Shown here one piece after another: positions 52,945 to 61,905 of a DNA stretch of 64,000 bases. This stretch comes from Epsilonproteobacteria bacterium (ex Lamellibrachia satsuma) (GTDB taxonomy: Bacteria; Campylobacterota; Campylobacteria; Campylobacterales; Sulfurovaceae). Position 1 is the first letter of the stretch, and every line of letters begins with the position of its first letter. The notes beneath the pieces are model-generated. The model had not been told where the DNA came from. It saw only the letters and a list, made by a program, of their open reading frames with translations, and did no database searches. A program made the translations under genes and the position numbers. The stretch is from positions 1 to 64,000 of the forward strand of contig JQIX01000064.1 in the NCBI GenBank assembly GCA_003934925.1, in the 5' to 3' direction.

Positions 52945-52981
52945 TAGGGGATTAAGGGCATTTAAGATAAAATAAAGGGAA

Positions 52982-52987
52982 TATAAT
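52982..52987 (+). promoter_or_regulatory. -10 box of the aroB operon
   Basis: TATAAT 23 bp before the aroB start, with AAGG as ribosome site; likely the promoter for the five overlapping genes from aroB to the bioV-like gene. Confidence 0.5.
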
Positions 52988-53009
52988 ATCCAGTACAAGG
53001 TTTCCTCAA

Positions 53010-54059
53010 ATGATCGTCCCTATTGAACTAGCACAGACTCAAAGTATCACGTACAATATCACTATTGACGAACTTCCTGATCTTACATTTGATACCAAAG
53101 TGGTAGTAGTAACAAATCCGACAGTAGCAGGTTTTCATCTTGATACGCTTTTACAAAAAATAAGTGCAAGAGAACTTCATGTAATAACCATACCCGATGG
53201 TGAAAAGTATAAGACGCTTGAAACAGTGGAAAATATTCTCAATGAATGTTTTGAATATAAGCTTGACAGGAAGTCCCTGCTTATTGCTTTTGGCGGAGGG
53301 GTCATAGGCGACATGACCGGGTTCACAGCAAGTCTTTACCAAAGAGGGATAGATTTTATACAGATCCCTACCACACTGCTTAGCCAGGTGGATGCGAGTG
53401 TCGGCGGTAAAACAGGTGTCAATAATAAATATGGAAAAAATCTTATCGGTGCATTCTATCAGCCAAAAGCGGTCTATATAGATCCAAAATTCTTGGAGAC
53501 ACTTCCTTCTCGTGAATTTGCTGCAGGGGTGGCAGAAATAGTGAAAATGGCTGTGATGTTCGACAAGGCGTTTTTTACTTTCCTGCAAATATCCGATCTT
53601 TCTGATGAAGCAGTACTCAGGGTTGCCATACGAAAAAGTGTAGAACTCAAGGCCTGGGTTGTCAATCAGGATGAAAAAGAAGCGGGGATAAGAGCTGTAC
53701 TGAATTATGGACACACTTTCGGTCATGTCGTTGAAAATGAAACGAACTATACGACTTACCTTCATGGGGAAGCCGTAGCTATAGGAATGGTTATGGCAAA
53801 TGCATTAGCCGTAGAGCTTGGATTACTTACTGAGGAAGAGGCGCAAAGCATTAAAACACTTTTAAAAAAATCATCACTGCCTGCTGAATATGTCATTCAT
53901 GATATCGATGATTTCTATGAGCACTTTTTTCTTGACAAAAAGAGTGCGAACAACACTATTAAGTTCATTTTGCCTCAAGGAATAGGAAATTATAAAATGA
54001 TTTCCGATATAGATGAAAGTATCGTTAAGAAAGTACTTCGCCAATTTGGAGAGTTCTGA
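53010..54059 (+). CDS. aroB: 3-dehydroquinate synthase
   Basis: 349-aa NAD- and zinc-dependent enzyme, the second step of the shikimate pathway. Motifs include DGEKYKTLE (about 67-75), [11 protein letters not shown] (about 94-104), [21 protein letters not shown] (seen at about 118-138) and the zinc-ligand [11 protein letters not shown] (about 232). First gene of a tightly packed operon; its stop overlaps the start of mscS. I recall the same order aroB, mscS, miaB-like, ftsH-like in Helicobacter pylori (HP0283-HP0286). Confidence 0.96.
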   Translation: MIVPIELAQTQSITYNITIDELPDLTFDTKVVVVTNPTVAGFHLDTLLQKISARELHVITIPDGEKYKTLETVENILNECFEYKLDRKSLLIAFGGGVIGDMTGFTASLYQRGIDFIQIPTTLLSQVDASVGGKTGVNNKYGKNLIGAFYQPKAVYIDPKFLETLPSREFAAGVAEIVKMAVMFDKAFFTFLQISDLSDEAVLRVAIRKSVELKAWVVNQDEKEAGIRAVLNYGHTFGHVVENETNYTTYLHGEAVAIGMVMANALAVELGLLTEEEAQSIKTLLKKSSLPAEYVIHDIDDFYEHFFLDKKSANNTIKFILPQGIGNYKMISDIDESIVKKVLRQFGEF

Positions 54060-55711
54060 TGATAAAGATCCTTCTATTTGCAATTTCACTTTTTTTTACT
54101 TCAAGTGTTTTTGCTGTTCCTGTTATGGAGAACAATCGTACTATAGCGGCTGAAAAAGAAGGCAACCTTTCTCTTCCTCTTAACAATACCCAAACACTCC
54201 TGCTGCAAAAAAAGAAACTGGATAATGAACTTAAAGAAAATAATATCTGGTCAAAGATCTATAGTAATTATCATACATACAAAGAACTTAAAAAACAGCA
54301 AGAGAAACTGGATGATCAGATCACTATATTGGATAATAAATATAAACGTACTGAAAAAGAAAATGAAGCGTTTGAAAAACTGAAAAATAAAAAATCCATA
54401 CTTGAAGGAAAACTTCAATTACTTCAGGAATATGAAAAAAATCCTTTCGAAAAGTTCCTTACCCCACCTTCCGTTGAAAAGGTGCCCTCTGTGGAAAACC
54501 CTATTGCCGTTATCTCTGCACTTTCATATCAGGAGAAGCTAAAGTCAGATCAAAAAGAATATGATGAAAGATATCAATCTATTCAACATGTGATGGAAAA
54601 GCTCAAAGAGAAGCAAACCATACTTCAGAAACTGCTTCTTTCCGATTCTGACAATGCAGTATACGGTACTGAGCTACTGGACACCCAGGAGCAGATAAAA
54701 ACATTTACACCCGTAGTGGAAATCTTTAAAACAACACAAAATGTTTATACAAAAAAGATAGATGAGATCAAACTTAATCTTCAGGCTGATATAAAAAGAG
54801 AAGTGGAAAAAGCCATTATGATCGGTGTGATCATTCTCTTTTTTATTATTTTTATCTTATCGGTTAAGTATCTTGTTCGTCGCTATATGTCAGACAATGA
54901 ACGTTTTTATACGATCAACAAAGCACTGAATATCACTTTTTTTACACTGCTGCTATTGACTCTGCTGTTTGCCTATATTGAGAATGTAAGCTATCTTGTG
55001 ACTATTCTTGGATTTGCATCTGCCGGTATCGCTATTGCGATGAAAGACTGGTTCATGTCTCTTATGGGCTGGTTCGTTATCATCATCGGTGGAGCGATCC
55101 ATGTGGGGGACAGAGTGAAATTTGTACGCGGAAATGTAGAATACGTGGGAGATATCGTAGATATTTCATTGCTCCGTATGACCATACAGGAAGATATCAC
55201 ACTGACTACCTATATGCATAACAGAAGAGCAGGGCGTATTATTTTTGTACCGAATAATTTCATCTTTACCGATATGGTCGCCAATTATTCTCATGCCGGG
55301 CTTAAGACAGTGTGGGATGGTATAGACATTATGATCACCTTTGATTCAAATGTCAGTAAAGCAAGTTCTATTGCAAAAGAGATAACGAAGAAGTATTCAA
55401 AAGGGTATACAGAAATTACAAGGAAACAGCTGAATAAACTGAGAAGTCAGTACAGCATGAAAAATACCAATGTCGAACCGCGTATTTATACTTTTATAGA
55501 ACCTTATGGTATAAAGATCTCTGCATGGTACCATACCAATGCCTATGCTACATTGACACTCAGAAGTACTATTTCTGTAGAGATCATTGAGCGTCTTCAG
55601 GCAGAAGATGACATTACGCTTGCATTCCCTACACAGTCTATCTATCTCGATAAAGATGTACGTAAACCGCCTGTGGAATCAGAAAATCTCTTTTCCGGGA
55701 ATGACGCATAG
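54059..55711 (+). CDS. MscS-family mechanosensitive channel
   Basis: 550 aa. Signal peptide 1-18, a periplasmic coiled-coil domain (about 45-245), then membrane segments at about 258-277 and 295-318. The pore helix region GFASAGIAIAMKDWFMSLMGWFVI (seen at about 322-345) and the following IHVGDRVKF beta-domain entry are the MscS signature. The large periplasmic part resembles MscK/YbdG-style sensors more than the small MscS. Releases solutes at hypo-osmotic shock. Starts within the aroB stop (TGATG) and its stop overlaps the next start. Confidence 0.88.
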   Translation: MIKILLFAISLFFTSSVFAVPVMENNRTIAAEKEGNLSLPLNNTQTLLLQKKKLDNELKENNIWSKIYSNYHTYKELKKQQEKLDDQITILDNKYKRTEKENEAFEKLKNKKSILEGKLQLLQEYEKNPFEKFLTPPSVEKVPSVENPIAVISALSYQEKLKSDQKEYDERYQSIQHVMEKLKEKQTILQKLLLSDSDNAVYGTELLDTQEQIKTFTPVVEIFKTTQNVYTKKIDEIKLNLQADIKREVEKAIMIGVIILFFIIFILSVKYLVRRYMSDNERFYTINKALNITFFTLLLLTLLFAYIENVSYLVTILGFASAGIAIAMKDWFMSLMGWFVIIIGGAIHVGDRVKFVRGNVEYVGDIVDISLLRMTIQEDITLTTYMHNRRAGRIIFVPNNFIFTDMVANYSHAGLKTVWDGIDIMITFDSNVSKASSIAKEITKKYSKGYTEITRKQLNKLRSQYSMKNTNVEPRIYTFIEPYGIKISAWYHTNAYATLTLRSTISVEIIERLQAEDDITLAFPTQSIYLDKDVRKPPVESENLFSGNDA

Positions 55712-56958
55712 TGAAGAAGGTATATTTTAAAACTTTTGGGTGCAGGACCAACCAGTTCGATACCCAGGTCATGATGTCCAAATTGCGTGAATTTGAACTG
55801 AGTGAAGATGAACTGAAAAGCGATATCATTGTTGTGAACTCCTGTACGGTCACCAACGGGGCTGATTCCTCCGTACGTAACTATATTTCTTCCATGAAAC
55901 GTAAGAATCCTAATGCAAAGGTTATTTTGGCAGGTTGTGGATCACATTCCAAAGGAGAGATCCTTTTTGAAGATAAAAAGGTCTTTGGCGTCATGGGCCA
56001 TTCCGAAAAAGAAAAGATCAATGAGATACTGAAGATAGAGGAGCCTTTTTATCAGATAGGGGATCTTAAGCATATCGATTCTACTATTGTTGAAAAATTT
56101 GTGGGTAAAAGCAGAGCATTTATCAAGATACAGGAAGGGTGTGATTTCAGATGTTCTTACTGCATCATCCCTGCGGTGCGTGGAGATGCCCGTTCCCATA
56201 GGGAAGAGACTATCCTGGAACAGATCAGAAAACTTGCAGCCAACGGTTTTGGAGAGTTCATTCTTACCGGAACCAATGTCGGTTCTTACGGACAGGATCA
56301 TAATACCTCTATGGCGCAACTGCTTAAAAAAATAAGTTATATCCGGGGAGTAAGGCGCATACGTATAGGGAGTTTGGAGCCTATACAGATAGATGATGAG
56401 TTCATGGAGTTGCTGAGTGAGCCCTGGATGGCGAAACATTTGCATATTGCGCTGCAGCACACCAGTGACAAGATGCTTGAACTCATGAACAGGCGGAATA
56501 GTTTTAATACAGATATGGAACTGTTTAATAAGATAGCCGACAGGGGTTATGCATTGGGAACGGACTACATCGTAGGGCACCCCGGAGAAGATGAAAAAGA
56601 ATGGGCTGAAGCTATAACCCGTGTCAAAGAGCTTCCGCTTACACATGTACATGCTTTTTCCTATTCAAAACGCGATAACACGGTTTCGGCTACAATGAAA
56701 CCTGAAATAAAAGGGAATATTGCCAAAGAACGTCATCATGAACTGACAGAGCTTGTGAAAGCAAAAAACTTTGCTTTTAGACGGGAACATACAGAAGGTT
56801 TGGAAGTTCTTCTTGAAAAAGGCAAAAATGGTATCTATCATGGTTTTGATCAGTACTTTAACAAGGTAGAAGTAAAAAGTGAAGAGGATCTCAGTTCTAA
56901 CTGGGTTTTACTCAACAATGTGGAGGTTACCGGTGAAGGAAACAAAGCTGAACTTTAA
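55711..56958 (+). CDS. mtaB: tRNA t6A37 methylthiotransferase (MtaB)
   Basis: 415-aa radical SAM methylthiotransferase adding a thiomethyl group to t6A37 of tRNA. The N-terminal UPF0004 domain has Cys ligands (GCRTNQFD at about 9-16, NSCTV at about 45, AGCGSH at about 80); the radical SAM motif is CDFRCSYC (about 145-152); a TRAM-like end is short. Start GTG at 55,711 overlaps the mscS stop. The 3' end overlaps the ftsH-like gene by 26 bp. Complete. Confidence 0.9.
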   Translation: MKKVYFKTFGCRTNQFDTQVMMSKLREFELSEDELKSDIIVVNSCTVTNGADSSVRNYISSMKRKNPNAKVILAGCGSHSKGEILFEDKKVFGVMGHSEKEKINEILKIEEPFYQIGDLKHIDSTIVEKFVGKSRAFIKIQEGCDFRCSYCIIPAVRGDARSHREETILEQIRKLAANGFGEFILTGTNVGSYGQDHNTSMAQLLKKISYIRGVRRIRIGSLEPIQIDDEFMELLSEPWMAKHLHIALQHTSDKMLELMNRRNSFNTDMELFNKIADRGYALGTDYIVGHPGEDEKEWAEAITRVKELPLTHVHAFSYSKRDNTVSATMKPEIKGNIAKERHHELTELVKAKNFAFRREHTEGLEVLLEKGKNGIYHGFDQYFNKVEVKSEEDLSSNWVLLNNVEVTGEGNKAEL

Positions 56959-58606
56959 GTCTAAAATTCTTAATAATAAAAATATCAAAATCATTATCAT
57001 ACTGCTTGCGGTCTTAGTCGGACTACTTGTATTTGCGCTACTTCGCGACACAGACAAACTCATCACCCATACACAGGCAAACAGACTTTTTACAAAAGAT
57101 AAGATCCAAAAAGTGATCGTAGATGGAGAATATATCCGTCTTCATACGAGTAGTGGAAATTACAAAGTGTATAAAGATGCTATTAACAAAACAGCCTTTT
57201 TTACCAAATATCCTGTCGAAGTAAAAGAAAAAAGTGACTCTTGGTATGATATTTTATCACTGCTTATCGTGATCGGTGCTTTTTGGTTCTTATTTAGATT
57301 TATGAAACAAAGCAGATTACAGCAGCTCAAACAGATAAGGGCTTCGAAGGTAGATGAAACAGCCGCCGGTGAACCTGTACAGGCACTCAGATCCAATATA
57401 CGTTTTTCTGATGTAGCAGGTATTAAAGATGTCAAGGAAGAACTTGAAGAGATCATTGATTTTCTGAGAGAACCACAGAAATATCGTGACCTGGATATCC
57501 GTTTACCAAAAGGTGTTCTGCTTGTAGGCCCTCCGGGAGTAGGTAAAACACTTATTTCCAAGGCTGTTGCAGGAGAAGCCGGTGTACCTTTCTTTTATCA
57601 GAGTGGGGCTTCTTTTGTGCATATCTATGTAGGTATGGGGGCAAAAAGGGTGAGTGAACTCTTTAAAAAGGCAAAGCAAATGGCTCCCAGCATCATCTTT
57701 ATTGATGAGATCGATGCTGTGGGAAAAAGCCGTGGAGAGTTCAGAAATGATGAAAGGGAAGCGACACTAAACCAGCTGCTTACAGAGATGGATGGTTTTG
57801 AGGAGAGTTCAGGGGTCATTGTCATCGGTGCGACGAACAAGATAGATGTACTAGATGAAGCCCTGCTCAGAGCAGGGCGTTTTGACAGACGTATCCATAT
57901 TTCGCTGCCGGATCTTGAAGAGAGGATAAAAACACTTGAACTCTATCTTGCACACAAACCTAACAATGTAGATATTAAGCATGTGGCACGTATGACGGTC
58001 GGGTTTAACTCTGCAGCACTGGACACGCTTACAAATGAAGCAGCCATTTATGCTATGAGGGAAGGGCGTAGTATGGTTGAGACCGATGATTTTGAAACGG
58101 TCAAAGAAAAGGTACTTCTGGGTAAACGAAAGATACTCAGTTTTACAGAAGAAGAGCGTGAGATACAGTCTGTGTACCAGGGCGCCAAAGCGCTCATTGC
58201 TACATGGCTTGATATCGAGTTTGAAAAGATCGGTATCGTTACGACAAGGCTTTTGGAACAGGACCATGAGATCCTTTCCAAAAGCCAGATACTGAACCGT
58301 ATCAAAGTTTATCTGGCAGGGAGTACTGCCACCCAGCAAGTCTATCATGAGCAGTTTACCAATGCAAGCAGTGACATTGCCCAGGCAAAACATCTTGCGC
58401 AGAGGCTGATCTATGACTATGCTATGGGTGAACATTTTACGGTAGATCCTATGGAAGAGGAGAAACTGTTGCAGGAAGCCCGTGAAGAGGTTAGCTCTCT
58501 TTTGGAAAAGCTGCATGAAGCACAAAGTAAGATAGCCAAGCATCTCCTGCTTCATGAGAATATCAGCAACGAAGAAACCCGGAAGATCATACGTGAAATA
58601 TTTTAA
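56933..58606 (+). CDS. FtsH-like AAA protein lacking the zinc-protease motif
   Basis: 557 aa from GTG 56,933, chosen because GGAGG lies six bases upstream inside the mtaB end. Two membrane segments (about 15-35 and 103-120) flank a small periplasmic domain, then an intact AAA module: Walker A GPPGVGKT (about 199), Walker B IIFIDEIDAVG, and the SRH with LLRAGRFDRR. In the protease domain the expected HEAGH after the EE-R segment reads YQGAK (about 414-418), so both zinc His and the catalytic Glu are missing. The rest of the domain is kept. Probably an unfoldase/chaperone or partner of a true FtsH, like plant FtsHi. The central region also differs in having FVHIYVG at the pore loop (canonical FVEMFVG). 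Confidence 0.88.
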   Translation: MKETKLNFKSKILNNKNIKIIIILLAVLVGLLVFALLRDTDKLITHTQANRLFTKDKIQKVIVDGEYIRLHTSSGNYKVYKDAINKTAFFTKYPVEVKEKSDSWYDILSLLIVIGAFWFLFRFMKQSRLQQLKQIRASKVDETAAGEPVQALRSNIRFSDVAGIKDVKEELEEIIDFLREPQKYRDLDIRLPKGVLLVGPPGVGKTLISKAVAGEAGVPFFYQSGASFVHIYVGMGAKRVSELFKKAKQMAPSIIFIDEIDAVGKSRGEFRNDEREATLNQLLTEMDGFEESSGVIVIGATNKIDVLDEALLRAGRFDRRIHISLPDLEERIKTLELYLAHKPNNVDIKHVARMTVGFNSAALDTLTNEAAIYAMREGRSMVETDDFETVKEKVLLGKRKILSFTEEEREIQSVYQGAKALIATWLDIEFEKIGIVTTRLLEQDHEILSKSQILNRIKVYLAGSTATQQVYHEQFTNASSDIAQAKHLAQRLIYDYAMGEHFTVDPMEEEKLLQEAREEVSSLLEKLHEAQSKIAKHLLLHENISNEETRKIIREIF

Positions 58607-59114
58607 CGGTTTCTCTCTTCAGCATGAAGAATTGCTCTTTTCCGACTACTTAATAAAGAGTGATCTTTGTGTGGCAGGATTCAGTTACGGTGCCCAAAAA
58701 GCCTTTGAATATGCCTATGAAAATAAAGAACGCATAGATAGGCTCATTCTTCTCTCTCCTGCATTTTTTCAGACACAAAAACCGAGTTTCATTCGTACGC
58801 AGTTACGCTATTTTCAAGCAGGACAGGAAGCCTATGTCAAACAGTTTCTTGCCAATGTGACTTACCCGTCAACAATAGATTTATCGGATTATCTAAAAGT
58901 AGGTACAAAAGAAGAGCTTGAAATGCTTTTAAATTATAAGTGGGATGAATACAAGATCCGGAAAGTACTTGAGAGAGGTACGACCATAGAAGTATTTTTA
59001 GGTGCTGAAGACAAAATTATAGATGCACAAAAGGCTTTTGATTTTTTTGCCCCTTTAACAACAACTTACTTTGTGAAGGGGGTGGGACATGTATTAAAGG
59101 GGAGTGTTTCCTAA
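58593..59114 (+). CDS. bioV: BioV-like pimeloyl-ACP methyl ester esterase
   Basis: 173 aa from GTG 58,593 (GGAAG upstream), overlapping the ftsH-like gene by 14 bp. A small alpha/beta hydrolase with nucleophile Ser in AGFSYGAQKA (about 28-37), Asp in GAEDKIID (about 143) and His in GVGHVLKG (about 165). The compact size and FSYG elbow fit BioV, the atypical enzyme that ends pimeloyl synthesis for biotin in Helicobacter and relatives. No other biotin gene is adjacent; a general esterase is the alternative. Confidence 0.65.
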   Translation: MKYFNGFSLQHEELLFSDYLIKSDLCVAGFSYGAQKAFEYAYENKERIDRLILLSPAFFQTQKPSFIRTQLRYFQAGQEAYVKQFLANVTYPSTIDLSDYLKVGTKEELEMLLNYKWDEYKIRKVLERGTTIEVFLGAEDKIIDAQKAFDFFAPLTTTYFVKGVGHVLKGSVS

Positions 59115-59147
59115 ATCTTTTCTTGTACCGCTTCCTGTGCTCTCCTT

Positions 59148-59170
59148 CTCCCATATCTTTTTATATGGAG
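59148..59170. terminator. Hairpin between bioV-like and lepB genes
   Basis: CTCC-C-ATAT pairs with ATATGGAG with one bulged base and a CTTTTT loop. It lies between convergent genes; no clear T tract follows on either strand, so termination is only a suggestion. Confidence 0.35.
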
Positions 59171-59175
59171 AAAGA

Positions 59176-59784
59176 TCACTTATCATCCGCTTCTTTGATA
59201 TTGATCAGCATCATCCAATTTCTGGGCTTTTTAAAAATAAATATCACCTTTGAGTAGATCCATTTTCGTGGTACAGCACCGAAAAACCGACTGTCAGAAG
59301 AGTTGTCTCTATAGTCACCCAGCATAAGATAATGATCCTTTGGTATTTTAGTTACAGGCAACTGTGCAAGTTCATGGGGTACTTGTAATCTCCAGTTATG
59401 GACCACACCATAATATTTCAGATAAGGATCTTTGATAAAGTATCCATATTGTGTCGATACAGCTTGCAGATCATGTGAAAGTGCCAGTTGTTTTGTTTTA
59501 ACAGAATTGCCTTCGATCTGTAGATAAAAAGAACGTTCCTTTTGAAAAAATATATCACCTGGTAAAGCAGCACAGCGTTTAATGTAAAGACGGCCTTCAG
59601 GATCAAGCGGATGTTTTATGACAAGCATATCCCCTCTGTGTATGGCATCAAGTTGGCGGTAAGTAAGCACTATGTCACCCTCTATTAAGCCATAATTCAT
59701 ACTTGTACCGTCTATTTTGTATATGCGTATGAAGTATGACCCTACCAACAACAAAATAAGTAATATAAAAAAGAATTTTTTCAT
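59176..59784 (-). CDS. lepB: Signal peptidase I
   Basis: 202-aa S26 peptidase that removes signal peptides at the outer face of the inner membrane. One N-terminal membrane segment (4-20), nucleophile Ser28 in DGTSMNYGL, general-base Lys in YIKRCAALPGD (about 72), and box E GDYRDNSSDSRFFG (about 155-168). Only one membrane anchor, shorter than the E. coli enzyme. It could be a second, specialised LepB, since another copy may lie elsewhere. Start at 59,784. Confidence 0.9.
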   Translation of the reverse strand: MKKFFFILLILLLVGSYFIRIYKIDGTSMNYGLIEGDIVLTYRQLDAIHRGDMLVIKHPLDPEGRLYIKRCAALPGDIFFQKERSFYLQIEGNSVKTKQLALSHDLQAVSTQYGYFIKDPYLKYYGVVHNWRLQVPHELAQLPVTKIPKDHYLMLGDYRDNSSDSRFFGAVPRKWIYSKVIFIFKKPRNWMMLINIKEADDK

Positions 59785-59824
59785 ACACCATTATAACCAT
59801 TTCACTTAAAGAGCACTTGTTTGA

Positions 59825-59830
59825 TATAAT
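59825..59830 (+). promoter_or_regulatory. -10 box of the Nudix-magIII-SDR unit
   Basis: TATAAT 35 bp before the Nudix ATG; CAAGGA at 59,851-59,857 is the ribosome site. Confidence 0.5.
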
Positions 59831-59864
59831 TTGAAAATTATTTGATACTTCCAAGGAATATACC

Positions 59865-60287
59865 ATGGCTTTTACTCCCAAAACACCTTATCTTACTACA
59901 GATGGTATCATAGAAGTCCATGAGGGGGATACCTTGAAGGGTATTGTGCTCATAGAACGTAAAAATGAACCAAAAGGTTTGGCATTGCCCGGCGGCTTTG
60001 TGGATGTGGGTGAGAGAGTGGAGGATGCACTGGTACGTGAAATGAAAGAGGAGACGGGTTTGAATGTCACTATCAGCAGGTTGCTTGGTATCTACTCCGA
60101 TCCGGCACGTGACCCGCGTTTTCATACAGCCAGTGTGGTCTATGTTGCCAGGGCGGAGGGGATTCCAAAAGGCGGGGATGATGCCAAAGAGGCAAAACTT
60201 TATGCACTGGATACTATTCCTTTTGATAAACTTGTATTTGACCATGCCAGGATAATAAGGGACTATCTCTCTTGCCGAGAAGTCTGA
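59865..60287 (+). CDS. Nudix hydrolase
   Basis: 140 aa. The Nudix box is [20 protein letters not shown], continuing TGL (about 45-67), with all catalytic Glu residues present. The preceding KGLALPGG is typical of ADP-ribose or oxidised-nucleotide hydrolases. Substrate cannot be told from sequence. The next gene starts 10 bp later, so it is transcribed with magIII and could share a sanitising role. Confidence 0.88.
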   Translation: MAFTPKTPYLTTDGIIEVHEGDTLKGIVLIERKNEPKGLALPGGFVDVGERVEDALVREMKEETGLNVTISRLLGIYSDPARDPRFHTASVVYVARAEGIPKGGDDAKEAKLYALDTIPFDKLVFDHARIIRDYLSCREV

Positions 60288-60297
60288 AGGAAGCGTT

Positions 60298-60984
60298 TTG
60301 CAAAGCAGTTATGATCTTCTTTATGGACTTAAACAGATGGGCTATCTTAAAACTACTAGAGATCCACTCTGGTGGCCGCATAGTGGAACGCTGGAAGTTA
60401 TTATCGGTGCAATCTTGACTCAGCAGACAAAGTGGGAGAAAGTAGAGGAGTCATTGACAAATCTAAAAGAGCATAGACTTCTCTCTTTGGAGGCATTAAG
60501 CAAGGCTGATGTTCATCTGATCGCTACACTCATCAAACCCAGTGGTTTTTATAATACCAAAGCACAGAGGCTAAAATTACTTTGTACCAATATCCTGAAT
60601 GAATTTGGCAGCTTTGAAGTATTTAAAGAAGAGGCAGACAGAACGTGGTTGCTTACCCAAAAAGGGATAGGCATGGAGAGTGCGGACTCCATACTCTGTT
60701 ACGGTTGTGGACGTGAAGTCTTTGTGGTGGACAGCTATACCAATAGGCTTTTGAGTGCCTTTGGGTATGAATTCGATCATTATATGCAGATACAGGAGTG
60801 GATACAAGAGGGGATAGAAGCAAACTTTGATAAGATAACCCGATTATACGGCTTCCCGGTTACGATGCAGACCGTTTATGCACGTTTTCACGGGAAAATC
60901 GTAGAATATGCCAAAGAGTACATTCGTGGTCAAAATGTCAATATCAAACCACTTATATACCATACAGAAAAAGGTACATCATGA
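60298..60984 (+). CDS. magIII: 3-methyladenine DNA glycosylase MagIII-like (endonuclease III superfamily)
   Basis: 228 aa from TTG 60,298 with AAGGAAG upstream. An HhH-GPD fold: ILTQQTKWEKVEESL (about 39-53), then the hairpin LLTQKGIGMESADSIL (about 116-131) and the conserved Asp in FVVDSYTNRLL (about 140). No C-terminal Cys4 cluster, which separates it from Nth and fits Helicobacter MagIII, an alkylation-repair glycosylase. The 3' end overlaps the SDR gene by 4 bp. Confidence 0.8.
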   Translation: MQSSYDLLYGLKQMGYLKTTRDPLWWPHSGTLEVIIGAILTQQTKWEKVEESLTNLKEHRLLSLEALSKADVHLIATLIKPSGFYNTKAQRLKLLCTNILNEFGSFEVFKEEADRTWLLTQKGIGMESADSILCYGCGREVFVVDSYTNRLLSAFGYEFDHYMQIQEWIQEGIEANFDKITRLYGFPVTMQTVYARFHGKIVEYAKEYIRGQNVNIKPLIYHTEKGTS

Positions 60985-61796
60985 TCAATATCGTCATTAC
61001 AGGATGCAGTACAGGTATAGGTTTGGAAACAGCAAAGTATCTCAAAGATAAATTCATTAAAGTCTATCCGACTGCCAGAGATCCAAAAGATGTAGTGATG
61101 TTAAAAGAGTTGGGCTTTGAGTATGCTATGCAGCTTGATGTAAGAAACCCTGAGGAGATCAATGTCGTGATCACCAAAGTCCTTGAGATGGATGGGAAGA
61201 TAGACGTATGGTTCAACAATGCAGGTTTTGGACAACCCGGAGCCATGGAAGATATTACTATTGAAGTACTCAAAGAACAGTTTGAGACCAATGTTTTCGG
61301 TCTGCATGAATGCACCAGACAGATCATTCCGGTGATGAGAGAGCAGGGAGAAGGGAAGATCATACAGCACAGCTCAGTACTCGGACTCATTTCACTGTTT
61401 GGAAGAGGGGCATACAATGCAAGCAAATATGCCATAGAAGGGCTTACCGATACACTAAGGCTCGAACTGATAGATACAAATATCTATCCTGTATTGCTAA
61501 ATACCGGACCTATTACAAGCCACTTTCGTCAAACTGCCGTTAAAAAACTTGAAGAAAATGTAGATACGGAACACTCTGTTTTCAGTGAAAAATATCGACA
61601 AAGTATCAAGGGTACGGGAAAAAAAGTACCATTCAATGAAGGTGCCGTATCTGTAGCAAAGGTGGTGCATAAAATTATTTTAGCAGATAAGCCAAAGCCT
61701 AGATATTATATTACTAAAGCAACGTATCTTCTTGGGTATATCAAAAGACTGCTCAGCACGAGGCTTTTAGATGATATTTTAATGAAAATAGGGTAG
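60981..61796 (+). CDS. Short-chain dehydrogenase/reductase
   Basis: 271 aa. NAD(P) binding TGCSTGIGLETA (about 8-19), NNAGFG (about 78-83), catalytic Ser in HSSVLG and YNASKYA (Tyr and Lys at about 150-154) are all present. Substrate unknown; the family covers many alcohols and ketones. Starts in the ATGA overlap with magIII. No clear terminator follows before the next gene. Confidence 0.88.
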   Translation: MINIVITGCSTGIGLETAKYLKDKFIKVYPTARDPKDVVMLKELGFEYAMQLDVRNPEEINVVITKVLEMDGKIDVWFNNAGFGQPGAMEDITIEVLKEQFETNVFGLHECTRQIIPVMREQGEGKIIQHSSVLGLISLFGRGAYNASKYAIEGLTDTLRLELIDTNIYPVLLNTGPITSHFRQTAVKKLEENVDTEHSVFSEKYRQSIKGTGKKVPFNEGAVSVAKVVHKIILADKPKPRYYITKATYLLGYIKRLLSTRLLDDILMKIG

Positions 61797-61905
61797 AGGT
61801 AGACTTGCATCAGTATTAAACTCTCCTTGGATCAAGAGCATAAAGGGATTGATTGGATTAGAAAGACTTTTTTGATATGATATGGTATAGTGCAAAGGAG
61901 GCAAT

